64,000 nucleotides of DNA from Gonapodya prolifera JEL478 (Eukaryota; Monoblepharomycota; Monoblepharidomycetes; Monoblepharidales; Gonapodyaceae): assembly GCA_001574975.1 (NCBI GenBank), contig KQ965787.1, positions 97,093 to 161,092 of the forward strand, in the 5' to 3' direction. Every line of letters starts with the position of its first letter. The first letter of the stretch is position 1. Shown piece after piece: positions 33,701-45,690 of the stretch. The notes under the pieces are model-generated. The model worked only from the letters and a program-made list of their open reading frames with translations, was not told the DNA's origin and did no database searches. The position numbers and the translations under genes are program-made.

Positions 33701-34570
33701 AGGAACTCCGTATGATGCCAAATATCACTGACATCGTCTGTAACGGGGGCGGGCACAATGCCTGCAAGCCACCCCATATAGTGTCGAAAACTTACGTGAT
33801 GATGGAATTCCTCACATCGCCTTGGAAATTGGGTTTTGCGTTTGGTTGGGAACGACTTGCTGAAGCGTCGAATTGACATTAGCACCTTGTCTTCCCCAGC
33901 GCGGTACTCTTTGTTGACTTCCTCGCTTGCTCCTGGTTAACCAAGAAGGCACGCATACAGCCTCTGTTCGATAGGGTGTTTCATCCCGCTTTCATAGACT
34001 ACCAAGCAAAAGCAATACCGAGGACTCCGCATGATGCCAAATATCACTGACATCGTCTGTAACGGGGCAGGCCAGTCCTGCAGGCCAACCCATATCGTGT
34101 CGAAAACTTACGTGATGATGGAATTCCTCACATCGCCGTTGAATTTTCGTTTTGGTTTTGGCGGGCGACTTGCTTGAAACATATGACTCATGCGACCTGT
34201 GCCGTCCCCAGCTCTTGACGTCCTCGCTCGCTTCCACCCAATCCTGAAGCTGACACACATGTTCAACCAATCGTCATCCAAGTGAGTTTTATACCGCTTG
34301 CAGACAACACCGAGACAATGCCATAGCCGATATCAAGGACTCCGCATGATGCGTCATATTCTTTTCATCATCTGTATCGGGCGCAGGTCAAACTCTGCAA
34401 GTACCCCATACTGTGTCGAAACCGTTTTTGGTGACGGAACGCCTCACCATCGCGTTGGATTCAATGCTGACATGGAATTTCTGCTTGAAACGTCGAACTG
34501 ACATAATCCGTATCCCCCTATTCAGACCTCTGTATCTGCTCCATTCCGCTTCCATTGTCAACCAACCGGT
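33701..34570. repeat. Three imperfect tandem copies of a ~317-bp unit
   Basis: Units start near 33701, 34021 and 34336, each with AGGA(A)CTCCGNATGATGC. In the first two this is followed by AAATATCACTGACATCGTCT and GTGTCGAAAACTTACGTGAT. The third unit is clearly more diverged (GTGTCGAAACCGTTTTTGGT). The units have no shared long reading frame. The block runs straight into the first supported exon of the EFCAB5-like gene, so it may form its promoter or 5' untranslated region. Confidence 0.8.
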
Positions 34571-34572
34571 AT

Positions 34573-37500
34573 GTATGCAAGCTTCCTCCCAAGTAAGTGC
34601 GGCAAGAGTGAAAAGACTGGCGGAAATCGAGAGAGTTGTCTTTGCGACGACCGATGTTGTAGAAAGCCTTGAGCTGCTTGGTGTCACATTAGATGCTTTG
34701 CTCGTGTCGCTGCCATCAGGAAGACACCTAACGATTAAGAAGGACGTAGCTATTTTGTACTCAGACAGTAGTTCACTCCAAATGAATACATGCCTTCGTC
34801 CTCTTTCTTTGTCATTTGCACAGGACAAAATCTGTGAGTGAACCCGACCCACAATCAATAATGCTTCGAACGAATCGCGACCGACACGCTGATTCGCGGA
34901 TCGATCTTCCTGAGCTTCCAACAATCGCTTCGTCGCCCGCGAGTTCATCGGATTTGTTTGCGGATTTGGAACTTCTCGTGCAATCACCGCATGAAGATGC
35001 ATCGCTCGATTCGGTCATTCAGCTGCTGGACAACCGCCTTTATCTGGCGCAACGCGTGCTGCCGCTCCTAGTTCCCGCCCTTGACAGGCTGGTGAAAGTC
35101 GCTGACGCGAAGGGTTCCGTTGGACCATCGAAGCCTCCCTCCAATAGCATATCAGCTAGACTTTCGCCGCTCAGAAGGTTTCGCAACGATGCCTCGGTGG
35201 AAGAGTTTAATCCAATCATATGGCTAGGTGAGTGCCCTCGTCCAGGTCCTTCAGTGACCCATCAAATTCGCAGTACACTACTCCAAGGTCAGTACCTCTT
35301 CCGACACAACCCACCCGACGCGACCGAACGCCGCTCGAGCTCGGAGACGGCCTACCTAGAAACTCTCAAACGTACCGCTACATCTCTCCAGTCGCGAGTA
35401 CACCATCTCCGAGCTTGCAGGGACTCGACGCGACGGTTCGAGGTTCTCCTCGACAAGTTGAAGGGTCAGGCTGAGCAACGATTTGAAGTCATTAAAAATG
35501 CAGTGTGGAGTGCGTGCATGGCTGCGTTGGAGAGGGGTACGGATGGGAAGTCACCCCAGGTGATGAAACTCTTTGAGATGGTGCGTGAGGGTTTGAGGGG
35601 GGGCGAGAGCTGTATGTAACGTTCAAGGCGAGCAGCAATGCTGTGAGGGCTGGCGTGGACGGCGGGGGATGTGGCACTTTCAAATGGTCTCCACTCGGAG
35701 TTTTCGCAAACTCGCACCATTACCCATGCACCTCTTCTATGTCTCCCAGCACCACCTCTTCCACTTTGTCGCATCGGATCCCTCCCTTTTCCCAACGGAC
35801 GCTTCGTCCTCACATCTCCAATCCATCCTCGCCGCCATAGAACGAGCCCATATGGCACAGGTTGACACTGACGGCGACAATGAAACGGCTCGGACAAATT
35901 CTCGCGCCTGGGTAGCCCACATCACCCCGGATAACTTCGCTCACATAATTATCAATGGGACCGGGGCCGGAAGGACATCACCCTTGGTGACGTGCGATGA
36001 CGACATGTTTTTGTCGTTCGTGAGGACTGTTGTAGACACCTTGGAAAGGTTGAGTGATGGGTCCCACCAAGCGACGGCGACGACGAAAGAAAGGTTGAGC
36101 GTCGCTCTTTATCAAATGAAAGGGAACATGGGGCAGGAGTGGGCGCGTGGGATGCGTAAACTCGTCCGCGCGTGGGCAGAGAAGCAAGAACTTACGTATA
36201 ATGCCACTGACGTGCCGGAGGTCGACGCCAAGGCCGTATCAAACGACGTCGACCACTACCTCGAAGGTTCCTCTGATTGTGACGCCCTCTCTATCCTCCT
36301 ACTTCACTCCCATGGCACCAAAGCTGCATTGTCCTTGGCGGCGTACTTGGAAGACCTTTCCGCGCACGGTGGATGGGAAGCTTTCTTGGAAGAGGCTCCA
36401 GGGACAAGCCACAGGAAGGTTCAAGAGACGTTGCCAGAACCCTCAAAAGAAGACGAGGGACAAAGACACGAAGAGGCAAGGGCTAAGTTGGAGTATGAGC
36501 GACGAAGACGAGTGATCACAATGGAAACTGTGTTTGGTACGATGGACAAGGTAATTTCTCGCTCATTTGCTCTTCGGCCAAACTAGAAAATTTCATTTGT
36601 TTGTACGCCAGGGCAACATTAAATCCGTCCCCTTCGCAACATTGTCTAGCATCTTCCGTCGTGCTCTATCCCCTGACGCTCAGCTGCCACCCCATGTGGC
36701 CTCGGTCTTGAGCCAACTGGGAGATTTGTCGAACGAGAATGAAAATGTGACCAAGGACGAGTGGGTTGTACACGCCCTTCGAGCAATCGAGCATGCCGAA
36801 GCCTCTGGAGTTTTCGTGGACCTTGAAGGACTCGCATCCGGGGTACAGGCACTGGTGAACCTGGAAGAGGCGGCATCAGCACCCAAGCTTGCGCCAGCAA
36901 AGCGGAAGGTCGACGTGCAAGCTCTAACAGCGAGACTCTCTGCCGAGCTACACACCCTTGCGAGTACCATGGACATGACGGCGCTCTCGTTTGCTCAACG
37001 GGCAGCTCAAATGATTGGAAAGGCACTCGGCAAAGCGGGTGGTGCGGCAGCTTCCGGTGCAGGAGTGCGTGTCCTCGTGAAGGATACTCAGGTCCATGGC
37101 AGTGACGGGCGTGAAGGGTTGCGATGTATTGGAGTCGGAGGGGACGTTCCTGACCCGGAGGAATACCGGGATCAGCACCTGGGCGAGTCCTATGCTGGTG
37201 GTAATGGCTCATTTGAGTACGACTGTTTTGCAAACGGGGTCGTGGCAACGGGTCAAGTGGTCTCCGGGAGCTTCAAAGTATCGTCGGTTGCTGTGCCAAT
37301 GGAGGGATTGGGGTGTGTGGTGGTAGACGTGTTCGGGGAGGCGGAAGATACGGTAGACAGTGTGGACGAGGGCCGAGACATCGCCAAAGTGAGTGTCTTC
37401 TGATCACAGAGCTCGCGACTGCATCTTATGACGCAAGCCGTCCAGCACCTCTCATCAACCCTCGCTGCATGCCTCCATTCCATCGACGCTAGATTCCGCT

Positions 37501-38784
37501 CTCTGTCCTTGGCAGCGTCGGCGAGGGAGTACATGCAGGCGACTCACCCAGACATGGGGGTAGACGTGTTTGTGGTTGATCGCGAGGGAGGCGAATTGTG
37601 GAGAGTCGCAGAGATGGACGAGGAGGTGGATTGGGCCGCGGGGGGAATGGAAGCATGGGGGGCTGGCGGTTTGAAGCTGGAAAGGGTGAAGAAGGATGCG
37701 ACGAAGTATGTGCGGTTGGGGGAGATACTGGGAGACTGTAGTCAATCTGCTTCTTACACTATTTCCGTCTCCCCAGCGCTTATCTTTTCCAATCTGCAAC
37801 CACCAATGCCAAGGTTGCATCCACCGGCACACCACCGCTCACCGCTATTCCTGTCGTCGATCCTCAAGCATCAGGTCCAGGCTCACCAGTTGCCGCCGTT
37901 GTGAGCCTCCGAGGGTCCGGCGGGGCACCCCTCGGCGAAGACGATATTAAAGACGTGGAACAAATGGGGGCAATTCTGGGACAAGGCTTCGCTGTGGTGA
38001 ATGGGACCGAACCGAGCGAGGGGGGGAGCACACAAAATTTGGGTATGTTTTACATTCTTCCCACGAGAATGCTCAAAACTTTGTTTGACAATGACCATGA
38101 AAATGGACTGATTTGGGTAGATGGGGAAAAGTTCTCGACGTTGGCGCAACGAGCCCTGCTGTTTGGCAAGCTAGTGCTGAAACGTGCTCGGAAGCTCCTT
38201 TCTCAGATTGATACGGCCACACTCTCTGAGCTTAAATCATACAAGAAGCCACCCGCACTTGTTCATACTATAATGAAGTGCGTTCTATTCGTATTCGGAA
38301 AGACAGAAGATAATGTGAAGGGATGGGGAGAGACAGCCAAGGTGAGCTGTTGCGTCGTTTCTCGAACGGTGACAACTTGAACGACTTTCGTGTGATATTT
38401 GCGGATAAGATGCTGAATGTGGAACTGCTCAAGAAAATGCAAGCCTACGACCCCACCGTGGTTCAGAAAAAGAAACGCTTCGACCGCATCCGGAAGCTAT
38501 TGAGCAGTAAGTTTTGTTTCCCGGGTCTCTTTTGTACTATTGTGAAACGGATATGCTTGCGCATAGCAATCAAGACGGATGACATACGCAAACACGCGTC
38601 GTTGCCCACCCAACTGATGCACAATTGGCTGATCGTGTCTTTGGCGCTCCGAGATAAGGCGGTAAAGGAGAGAAAGCGATTAAAGGAGGCACCATCGTCG
38701 GGAACTCTAGGATCAATGGACGACGGGGGAGATGACGAAGACGACTCGGTTCTTGACGGCGGTGTTGATGCTGGGACCGACTGA
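34573..38784 (+). CDS. EFCAB5-like axonemal protein
   Basis: A long multi-exon gene of unusual domain make-up. Near 35205 NPIIWLG splices to QYLFRHNPP, a Dpy-30-like short helix found in ciliary proteins. An EF-hand-like stretch follows (METVFGTMDK joined to GNIKSVPFATLSSIF, about 36520-36640). A GAF-like fold is at 37060-37400 (GLRCIGVGGDVPD, FANGVVATGQVVSGS, EGLGCVVVDVFGE). A second similar block (PDMGVDVFVVDREGGELWRV) lies near 37550. The C-terminal third has LSELKSYKKPPALVHTIM and VFGKTEDNVKGWGETAK, resembling the dynein heavy-chain stalk-proximal region. Acidic sequence ends at 38784. EF-hand, GAF and dynein-stalk-like parts in this order recall EFCAB5. The first exon (ATG 34573) is provisional; 34861 is an alternative start. 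Intron joins between the GAF-like blocks are not all solved. Confidence 0.55.
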
Positions 38785-39034
38785 TTGTATGAAACAAGTT
38801 ATACAGTTGATTTCAAATAAATTTTATGTGCTTGCAGCAAAGGCGCTCACTGACGAATTTTGGAGATACGAAGAGATTGTTGACCGTGACTGCGCCACCG
38901 GGAGCTCAAGTGGTCCCTCTTTCTTCTTCAACATCACCATCTCCTTCAACAAACCAGTTCGTGTCCCCAAATCCTCGCGATTTCTCACGGCAGATTTCTG
39001 ACCCCAGCAATCGTCTCATTGTGCCGCCCAAATC

Positions 39035-40824
39035 ATGTCCCCAGTGTCTGCTGCCAACGGTGCTCCAAAAGGTCGCGTCTGCCTTGCGTACTCGGGAGGG
39101 TTGGACACGTCCTGCATTCTCGCATGGCTGATTGAGCAGGTACAGTGCCATTTCTGTGCTTTTAAGGGGTTTGTGAGGGTGAAGCTGAAACCGTGCCATC
39201 CGCTTGCTTGTCTGTTGCCCATCACAACCGGAAACCAGGGATACGAGGTCGTCGCTTACATGGCCAACATTGGCCAGGAAGAGGACTTTGAGGTTGCCAA
39301 GGCGAAAGCACTGAAAATTGGCGCCAAGAGCGTCCACATCGAGGTGGGTTGTGAGAGTATAACATGAGTCACCTTGCGACGATTCCAACTCACGGGCCGG
39401 CTTTTCCCGGGATAAACGAATAGGACGTACGAAAAGAGTTTGTCGACGAGACAATTTACGCCGCCGTGTCTGCCAACGCCACGTACGAGGTATGAACTTC
39501 TGTCGAATAGCACACTCGGTTGCACTCCTGATCCCCCCCAATCCCAAATCCTTAAGAATATCTACCTTCTCGGCACATCACTCGCGCGCCCCATTATTGC
39601 GCGCAAGCAGATCGAAATTGCCAAGAGGGAAGGGTGCGACTACGTCTCGCATGGGTGCACCGGAAAGGGAAACGACCAGGTTCGGTTCGAGATCTCCTAC
39701 TACGCTCTCATGCCCACGATCAAGTGCATTGTGCCCTGGAGGATCCCCGGTGAGTTGTTTGATCAGTGGTTCTGGAACTTTTCAGGTTCCTTGGGGGAGG
39801 TTTCTTACTCCTATTGCCCCCCTTTAGAATTCTTCAACCGATTCCAAGGCCGTCAAGACCTGCTCGACTACGCCGCTGAGAAGGGCATCCCCGTGACGCA
39901 GACCAAGGCCAAGCCGTGGTCGACTGACGAGAACATGTACCACATCTCTTTCGAGGCCGGTATCCTCGAGGACCCCGACACCACCCCGCCAGCGGACATG
40001 TGGAAGCTGACTGTGAACCCCGAGGACGCACCCAACACTCCCGAGAAGCTCGTGAGTTCCCGTTTTGCGATAAAGTTCTGTTTGGAGCGGAGGAGTGAAT
40101 TGAGTCCGATGTTCTCGCCAGACCATCACGTTCAAGGACGGCCGCCCCGTCAAGGTCGTCAACGCGGGTGATGGAACCACCCACACCGACTCTCTCGAAC
40201 TCTTCCTCTACCTCAACGCCATGGGCCGCAAACACGGTGTTGGGCGTCTCGACATTGTGGAGAACCGTTTCGTCGGGATCAAATCGCGAGGGTGAGTCGA
40301 TACCGCCTCATTCCCTCAGCGCCGCAACTCACTTGCGACGTTAGGTGCTACGAGACCCCCGCGGGAACCATCCTCATTGCCGCACACCGTGACTTGGAAG
40401 GACTCGTGATGGACCGGGAGGTGCGCAAGATCCGGGACACCTTGAGCCCCCGTCTGGCGGAGCTCATCTACAACGGGTTCTGGTTTGCCCCCGAGCGCGA
40501 GCTCATCATGTCCCTGGTGGATCACTCCCAGAAAGGTGTGGACGGGTCTGTTAAGAGTGAGTCTGACGCTGTGTTGCCGAGTCCCGACTGTTGTCTCACT
40601 GCCTCTCTCGCGCACCACCTCTGTAATTACCTCCAGTCAAACTGTACAAGGGCTCGTGCACCATTGAGGGCCGGTCTTCCGCGGTGTCGCTCTACGACCG
40701 TGACATCTCGTCGATGGACATTGCAGGCGGGTTCAACCCGCAGGACAGCGAAGGGTTTATTCGCACGCACGCGATCCGGATCAAGGCGTGGGAGGCCGTC
40801 AAGGCCAAGAAGGGCAACCAATAG
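39035..40824 (+). CDS. ARG1: Argininosuccinate synthase
   Basis: The enzyme condenses citrulline and aspartate with ATP, the penultimate step of arginine synthesis. The start gives [20 protein letters not shown] and the ATP-binding PP-loop [13 protein letters not shown]. Next come [20 protein letters not shown] and [20 protein letters not shown]. The citrulline/aspartate-binding segment is [20 protein letters not shown]. Then come [58 protein letters not shown] and [20 protein letters not shown]. The C-terminus ends VKAKKGNQ at 40824. Seven short introns were all readable in phase. Length and motifs are complete, so the gene looks functional. Confidence 0.97.
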
Positions 40825-41081
40825 ATTGGAGGTAGTTTTTTTGGGCGAGTACTGACTGGTCGGTTATTTCGAGTCTGTAAGTAGAAATATATTGTCATTG
40901 GTCAAGAATTTTGTTGTGCATGCGTGGAATTCGAAAGTGCTGAAGTCTGGGTGTGTTCAGGATTCTGGGTGATGCGGAATTCATTCCCTTCCCACACTCC
41001 AATTTTAATGAGCGCCGATGTCGACCGGGATTGGGGTCGCGATCCACACCACGTAGGTGTTTCGTGGAAGCGTGATGGGTG

Positions 41082-43174
41082 ATGAAAACGGAAGGACGAT
41101 TGCCGTCGAGGCAAGAGCTCACCATCTCAATCCTCACGCATCCCATGCAGCGCCGTCCGATCAAGACCCGCGACATCCCCTTCGACTCATCGCTGTCCTA
41201 CCTCATCGCACTCTCGCCCGCAGAGCTCGAGACATGTCCAGTCGCCAAGGACGGCACGCCCAGGATTTTACTCGACGATGCGCATAGGGGGTTGAGGGTC
41301 GATTGTTTTCTCGGGAAGATGGATGAAGATTTCGTTAGGTGGGCGGTTGATGGGGGGGAGGTGCGTGATGAAAAGAAGAGGAAGGAGATTGAATGATGAA
41401 GCGACGGGTGTGCTTCGACAGCCCCTCTGCATCCGCGCGGCAGCGTACTACGACGAGAACATTGATGCGTTTAAGATCGTGTTTGACCGCTATCAGACGA
41501 AGCTGTTGAAACATGTGAGTTGAGGTTGGCAGGGGGTGAGGACTGTTCTTGAGGGAGGCAAAGAAGTCAACGTGGGTGAGAGGGAAAAATGCTGAGCGGG
41601 ACAAGTCACGAGACTGCTGCACGAGGTTCGATGGAATTCATGGATCTTTCTTCATTGAAACGATTGAAACGGAGTGTTTTGTTGTTTTTGTCGCATTCTC
41701 ATTCCCACCCGCTCCCCCCCCCCCCCCACTCAGCTTCTCTCCAAACGTCCGGCGAACCCAACCCCGCCCCCACCTCCGCACGAACGAGTCATATCCCGTT
41801 CCTCTCCCATCCCAAGCTCCGACACCACACCAATCCCAGCAACAACTCAACCCGCACAACACCCGGAGTCGTTAACTTCGCGCCCCATTTCCATCTCGCC
41901 CGACCCTGCCCCACCCTTATCCACACCTCCCGACCCATCGTCTCAGCTCAAACGACCTCAGGTGCCTGGTCTGGACGAGGCAAGGAGCAAACGGCCGTAC
42001 CTGGACTGGGCTGCTTTCAGGCAAACCGGCGAGAGTGAAGTCGGGGCAGCTGGGCAGGTGGGGCAGGGTTGGAGCACAAACCCGCACCCGCACCCGCAAC
42101 CGTCACCTTCACCCATTCTTGTACCCTCGCCCTCGCCCGTCCCCGTCGTCAACATACCGTACGCGCATCTCCCGACACTTCCATGTGCTCCACTTCAGCA
42201 GTGGCACGCAATGGCGCCCACGGGGCCCCCGCAGCAGTCGCCTTCCCCGGCTTTCACTCCGGCTCTCCCACCCCTGAACGCTCCCGCCTCGATTATAGGG
42301 CACGGACCGGCATCACTCCCAACCGCTCCGTTCCCGGGCGCGCCAGCTCCAGCTCCCGTGTATCAAGGAGCTCACAGTGGTGTCGGGCACGGATTTGGAT
42401 TCGTCCCAGGTGCCGGTTTTGGCGGCGTTCATGGGGCTGGTCCGCCTCAAATGGGGCAGGGAGTTGCCCCTGGATTCTTTCCGGCGGGGGTCGGGGCGTT
42501 TAGTATGGGCTTGGGTGTAATGGGTGTAATGGGCGGGATGGGGATAAACGTGAACGGAATGCCTGGGATGAGCGGGACGAACATGAAGTATGAGCAGCAT
42601 GCCAGTGCTGCCAGGGATGGGCGGAATGGGTGCCATGAGCACTCCACGTGAGCCCCGCTTCATGGCTGTCATGCCGATGTGGGGTGCGCCGCCGTTCTTG
42701 CCGGCTCCGGCTCCGGTTCCTATCGCGCAGCCTGCGCTTCCAACGGGTCGTGCGCCGGGCGGGAAGAGAAAGACAGGTGGGTTGGACTGTGATAATTCGT
42801 AAATAATTCGTTTTGTTCGTCGGAGCAGTATCCCGAGGGTCTTTCCTACAGGACGCGGCGACGTATCGTGGGTCGACACAGACAGTAGTAGACGGCAGCA
42901 GATCGACAGAAGGCGGAAACGGGGCGATCGGCACAGACGGCAGCGGATCGTCAGAACGCGGAAACGGCACGAGTCCCGCACCGTCCAGCTCGGTGAAGCT
43001 CGAGCAACAGGACTCTGACACCGGCTCCGCCATTCTCAAATTCAAGATGGAAGCGGACGTGAGCGCATCCCGTACCCGCGAGTCCGAGTCCCTGTGACGC
43101 AGGTGTCTGCGAAAGTCGAGCCTGAGGAGGATGGGAAGGGGTACCAGCAGGTGGTGGTGAAGGTGGAGCGGTAG
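41082..43174 (+). CDS. Pro/Gly-rich protein, unrecognised conserved N-terminus
   Basis: Exon 1 reads MKTEGRLPSRQELTISILTH and DIPFDSSLSYLIALSPAELE, then VDCFLGKMDEDFVRWAVDGG. Exon 2 is LCIRAAAYYDENIDAFKIVF DRYQTKLLKH. A 197-nt intron leads to a large low-complexity exon: a Pro/Ser-rich part starting LLSKRPANPTPPP, one basic patch (KRPQVPGLDEARSKRPY), and a Gly/Met/Pro-rich part (GFGFVPGAGFGGVHGAG; MGVMGGMGINVNGM). The last exons are acidic/Ser-rich and end YQQVVVKVER at 43174. Composition suggests a nuclear, transcription-type protein, but no domain is recognised. The 3' half is duplicated in decayed form at 44960-46740. Confidence 0.55.
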
Positions 43175-43309
43175 TGGGTTGGGGTGCATTTGAAGGCAGG
43201 AATGGTGAAGATTTTACCAGATCTGGAGTGGGGCCAAGATACCAGTTGGAAATGGGGATGTAGGAGACACATAAATGTAGAGCAACGCATCGCTATACAT
43301 CTTTTTGTG

Positions 43310-44189
43310 AATACTAGAAACTCACGGATATTTTATCTGCCGTGGAACACAGCGATTGACGGGTTTCGTTATTCAACTTCCATTCCTAGGTCCAGCAGAT
43401 AAGTAGGTACGTCAGCGTGCTACCAACTGACGTCAATGTGCTTCAATTCCACGCTCGGTACGAACGCGATTCTGGTCACGAAAACCTGGGACTAGGTCGA
43501 CTTTATATACAACGCAAACTCAATGGTGCTCAACTCTCTCTTCGGGACTCAATCATCCGACTTGACAGTCTGCTCATGTCCCTCCACCCAACTACCGTGG
43601 ACATCGGACCATCGAAAACTTCGCAACACGTATCTGGATATACGCAAAGGACCTCTTTAGAGTCTCTATTAAGCGCTCGACAGTACAAGTGCAGGCGCTG
43701 GCGGGCAGCAGTGCAAGTCGATAACTGGATGCCCTCCTTCGAACCCAAGTGAGTTCGTCCAATGCAATGGTGCTCCCTGCTCGTACGGTATTCTAAACAG
43801 CCCAATTAATATCAGAATTAGGCTCTCGTTTGCTGTCGGCCCGTTGCGGACATCACCAACGGTATCATCCTCACCCACCAAATATCAAAGTTATGGAATC
43901 CCATTTTGGAGCTATCCCAGCCAGCAAAGGACCCCACAAGACTTAAAATGAATCGCGAGTGAAAGGATAAACGTATCGATTCCGGTTGGAGCTCGTCCCG
44001 GGATTCGACGAGGAATCAACGAACATTTTCGCTTTTCGTTCCTTCTTCCTCCGCTTGCGATGCGAGGGACAACTGCACAACTTATTGGCGATGCAAGGGC
44101 AGCGCAACAGTTGCACTGCTGCGGATGACTGCTGCGGAAGCGATACCACTTACCCCGACACGGCATCATGGCCTTTGCACCCTAGGGGG
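43310..44189. other. Intergenic before the U2 gene
   Basis: One open stretch at 43417-43752 encodes about 110 residues (LPTDVNVLQFHARYERDSGH) but has no recognisable motif and no flanking exons. The rest shows nothing beyond the U2 promoter at the right edge. A distal snRNA promoter element could lie near 44100-44180, though no known consensus was identified. Confidence 0.4.
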
Positions 44190-44197
44190 TATAAAAG
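44190..44197 (+). promoter_or_regulatory. TATA box of the U2 snRNA gene
   Basis: TATAAAAG begins 29 bp before the inferred U2 5' end, the normal spacing for a transcription start. It is embedded in GGGGGTATAAAAGGCCCC. The downstream spacing to ATCCTCTCAGGCC supports both calls. Confidence 0.75.
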
Positions 44198-44218
44198 GCC
44201 CCGTTTTCCAGCATCTGT

Positions 44219-44406
44219 ATCCTCTCAGGCCTATTGGCTAAGATCAAGTGTAGTATCTGTTCTTTCTAGCGTGACAGCTAGAAGGCTCCCCATCGGGGGG
44301 CCCTGTCTGTCATTTATTCTTTGGACCCTTGACGGAGTCGCTTGGGGCTTGCTCCAAGTTCTGTCGCGGATGTCGCTCGTATTGCACTGTCTCGAGCTGA
44401 CGTCCA
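44219..44406 (+). ncRNA. U2 spliceosomal snRNA
   Basis: The 5' part ATCCTCTCAGGCCTATTGGC and TAAGATCAAGTGTAGTATCT matches the universally conserved U2 5' region, including the branch-site-pairing GUAGUA (44250-44255). Stem IIa is a perfect 7-bp hairpin, TTCTAGC/GCTAGAA with loop GTGACA (44264-44283). Stem IIb is GGCTCCCC/GGGGGGCC. An Sm-type site, ATTCTTTGG (44316-44324), follows. Stem III contains GGGGCTTGCTCC. Stem IV, GGATGTC GCTCG / CGAGC GACGTCC, encloses TATTGCA (44368-44405), the conserved U2B''/A' loop. The total of about 188 nt equals the usual U2 length. The RNA pairs with the branch site during splicing. Its 3' end is set at the close of stem IV. Confidence 0.93.
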
Positions 44407-44959
44407 TGGACCTTCGGGTTTCCTTGTTGAATCTGAAAACCAATGAAAAGTCGCCTTCGCCCCTGGATGCAATGAACTCTCGGGGACGATGGCATTGCCT
44501 TTCGAACTCTCTTTTGGTTGCTGTTACATTTTTCTATCACGCTACCTGAATCGGATTTCTTTCATGGGTCCGGTGTGATGGGTTGGCGTGTTGTGCCGAT
44601 GGTTGCCCAGCACTCTCACTCCTCCCCCGTTACACCGCGAAACCTATCAGGATTCTCTCTGATTCTTTTCCGGCGTGTGCTTTTCGTGCCTTGCTGGTGG
44701 CACGCTTCCGTTGCCAGGAAACCAATGAACGTTACCTCCACTCCACGAGGATTGCAATGCTCGGTCGAGTGTTGAAGCATCATCTTTCCCCGCTGCTAAG
44801 CATCTTCTGTGTGTAAAGGTTCTGTTCCCATGGACCGATGGAGAAGTCATGATTGCCATTATCGTGCTGCAACGCTCTTCTTGTCTACTTTCCTGTGTTC
44901 GCTTACATCCCAGGTGCTCCCCTCAACATTGAATACTGGGTGCGGCTGAACGAGGACAT
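44407..44959. other. Intergenic after the U2 gene
   Basis: No gene, repeat or RNA supported. Frames across it are short and overlap on both strands. A snRNA 3' processing box may lie just after 44406 but was not recognised. Confidence 0.45.
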
Positions 44960-45489
44960 TTCTTGAAGCAGTCAAAGAAGCCAACACGGGTGGGAGGGAG
45001 AAAATGTTGATGTTGATCGGCACAAGTCACGACACTGCGGCATTAGGTGGGATGGAATTCGTGAATAATTTTTTTCATTGAAGCGGGCTGCATGCCTCAT
45101 TCTCCACCAGCTTATCCCCCACCAAGCTTCTCTCCAAACGCGCGGCGAACGCAACCCCGCCAACACCTCTGCACGACGATCCGTGCCCCGTTCTACTCCC
45201 AACCCAAGCTCAGACACCGCACCAATCTCAGCAACAGCGCATTACGCAACCCGCACAAGACCTCGAATTGTCAACTATGCGCCCCATCCATTTCACCCGA
45301 TCCTTCTCCACCGTTATCCACGTCTCTCGACCCATTATCTCCGCTCAAACGAGCTCCCGTGCCCGGTCTGGATGAGGCAAGGATCAAACGGCTGAAACGG
45401 GACTGGGATGCTTCAGGCAGACGGGCGAGGGTGAAGTCGTGGCGGCAGGACAGGTGGGGCAGGGTTGGAGTGCAAACCCGCACCCACAC

Positions 45490-45690
45490 ACGAATGCGAC
45501 GGAGTGATGAGTGATTTGCTGTTTTGGGTCAACTCCCAACTCCCTCCCTCAGACGAGGCTGAACTCCCAACTTGCTCCGTGGAGGACTGCCCCAACTCCC
45601 AACGCGCTCGCTCCCTCAAATTTCCAACTCCCACTTGTGGTGGCGAGCTGCGAGAGAGCGAGAGAATGAGTTTTCACTCGCTCCTCGCAT
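45490..45690. other. ~200-bp insertion inside the decayed copy
   Basis: This stretch interrupts the match between the decayed copy and its parent. The parent goes directly from the CACCCGCACCC region to the CCACCTTCA-like region. The insert starts near GAGTGATGAGTGATTTG and ends near AGTTTTCACTCGCTC, giving short imperfect inverted ends. It also carries internal repeats of CAACTCCCAAC. A small non-autonomous transposon is possible but not shown; no target-site duplication was established. Confidence 0.4.
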
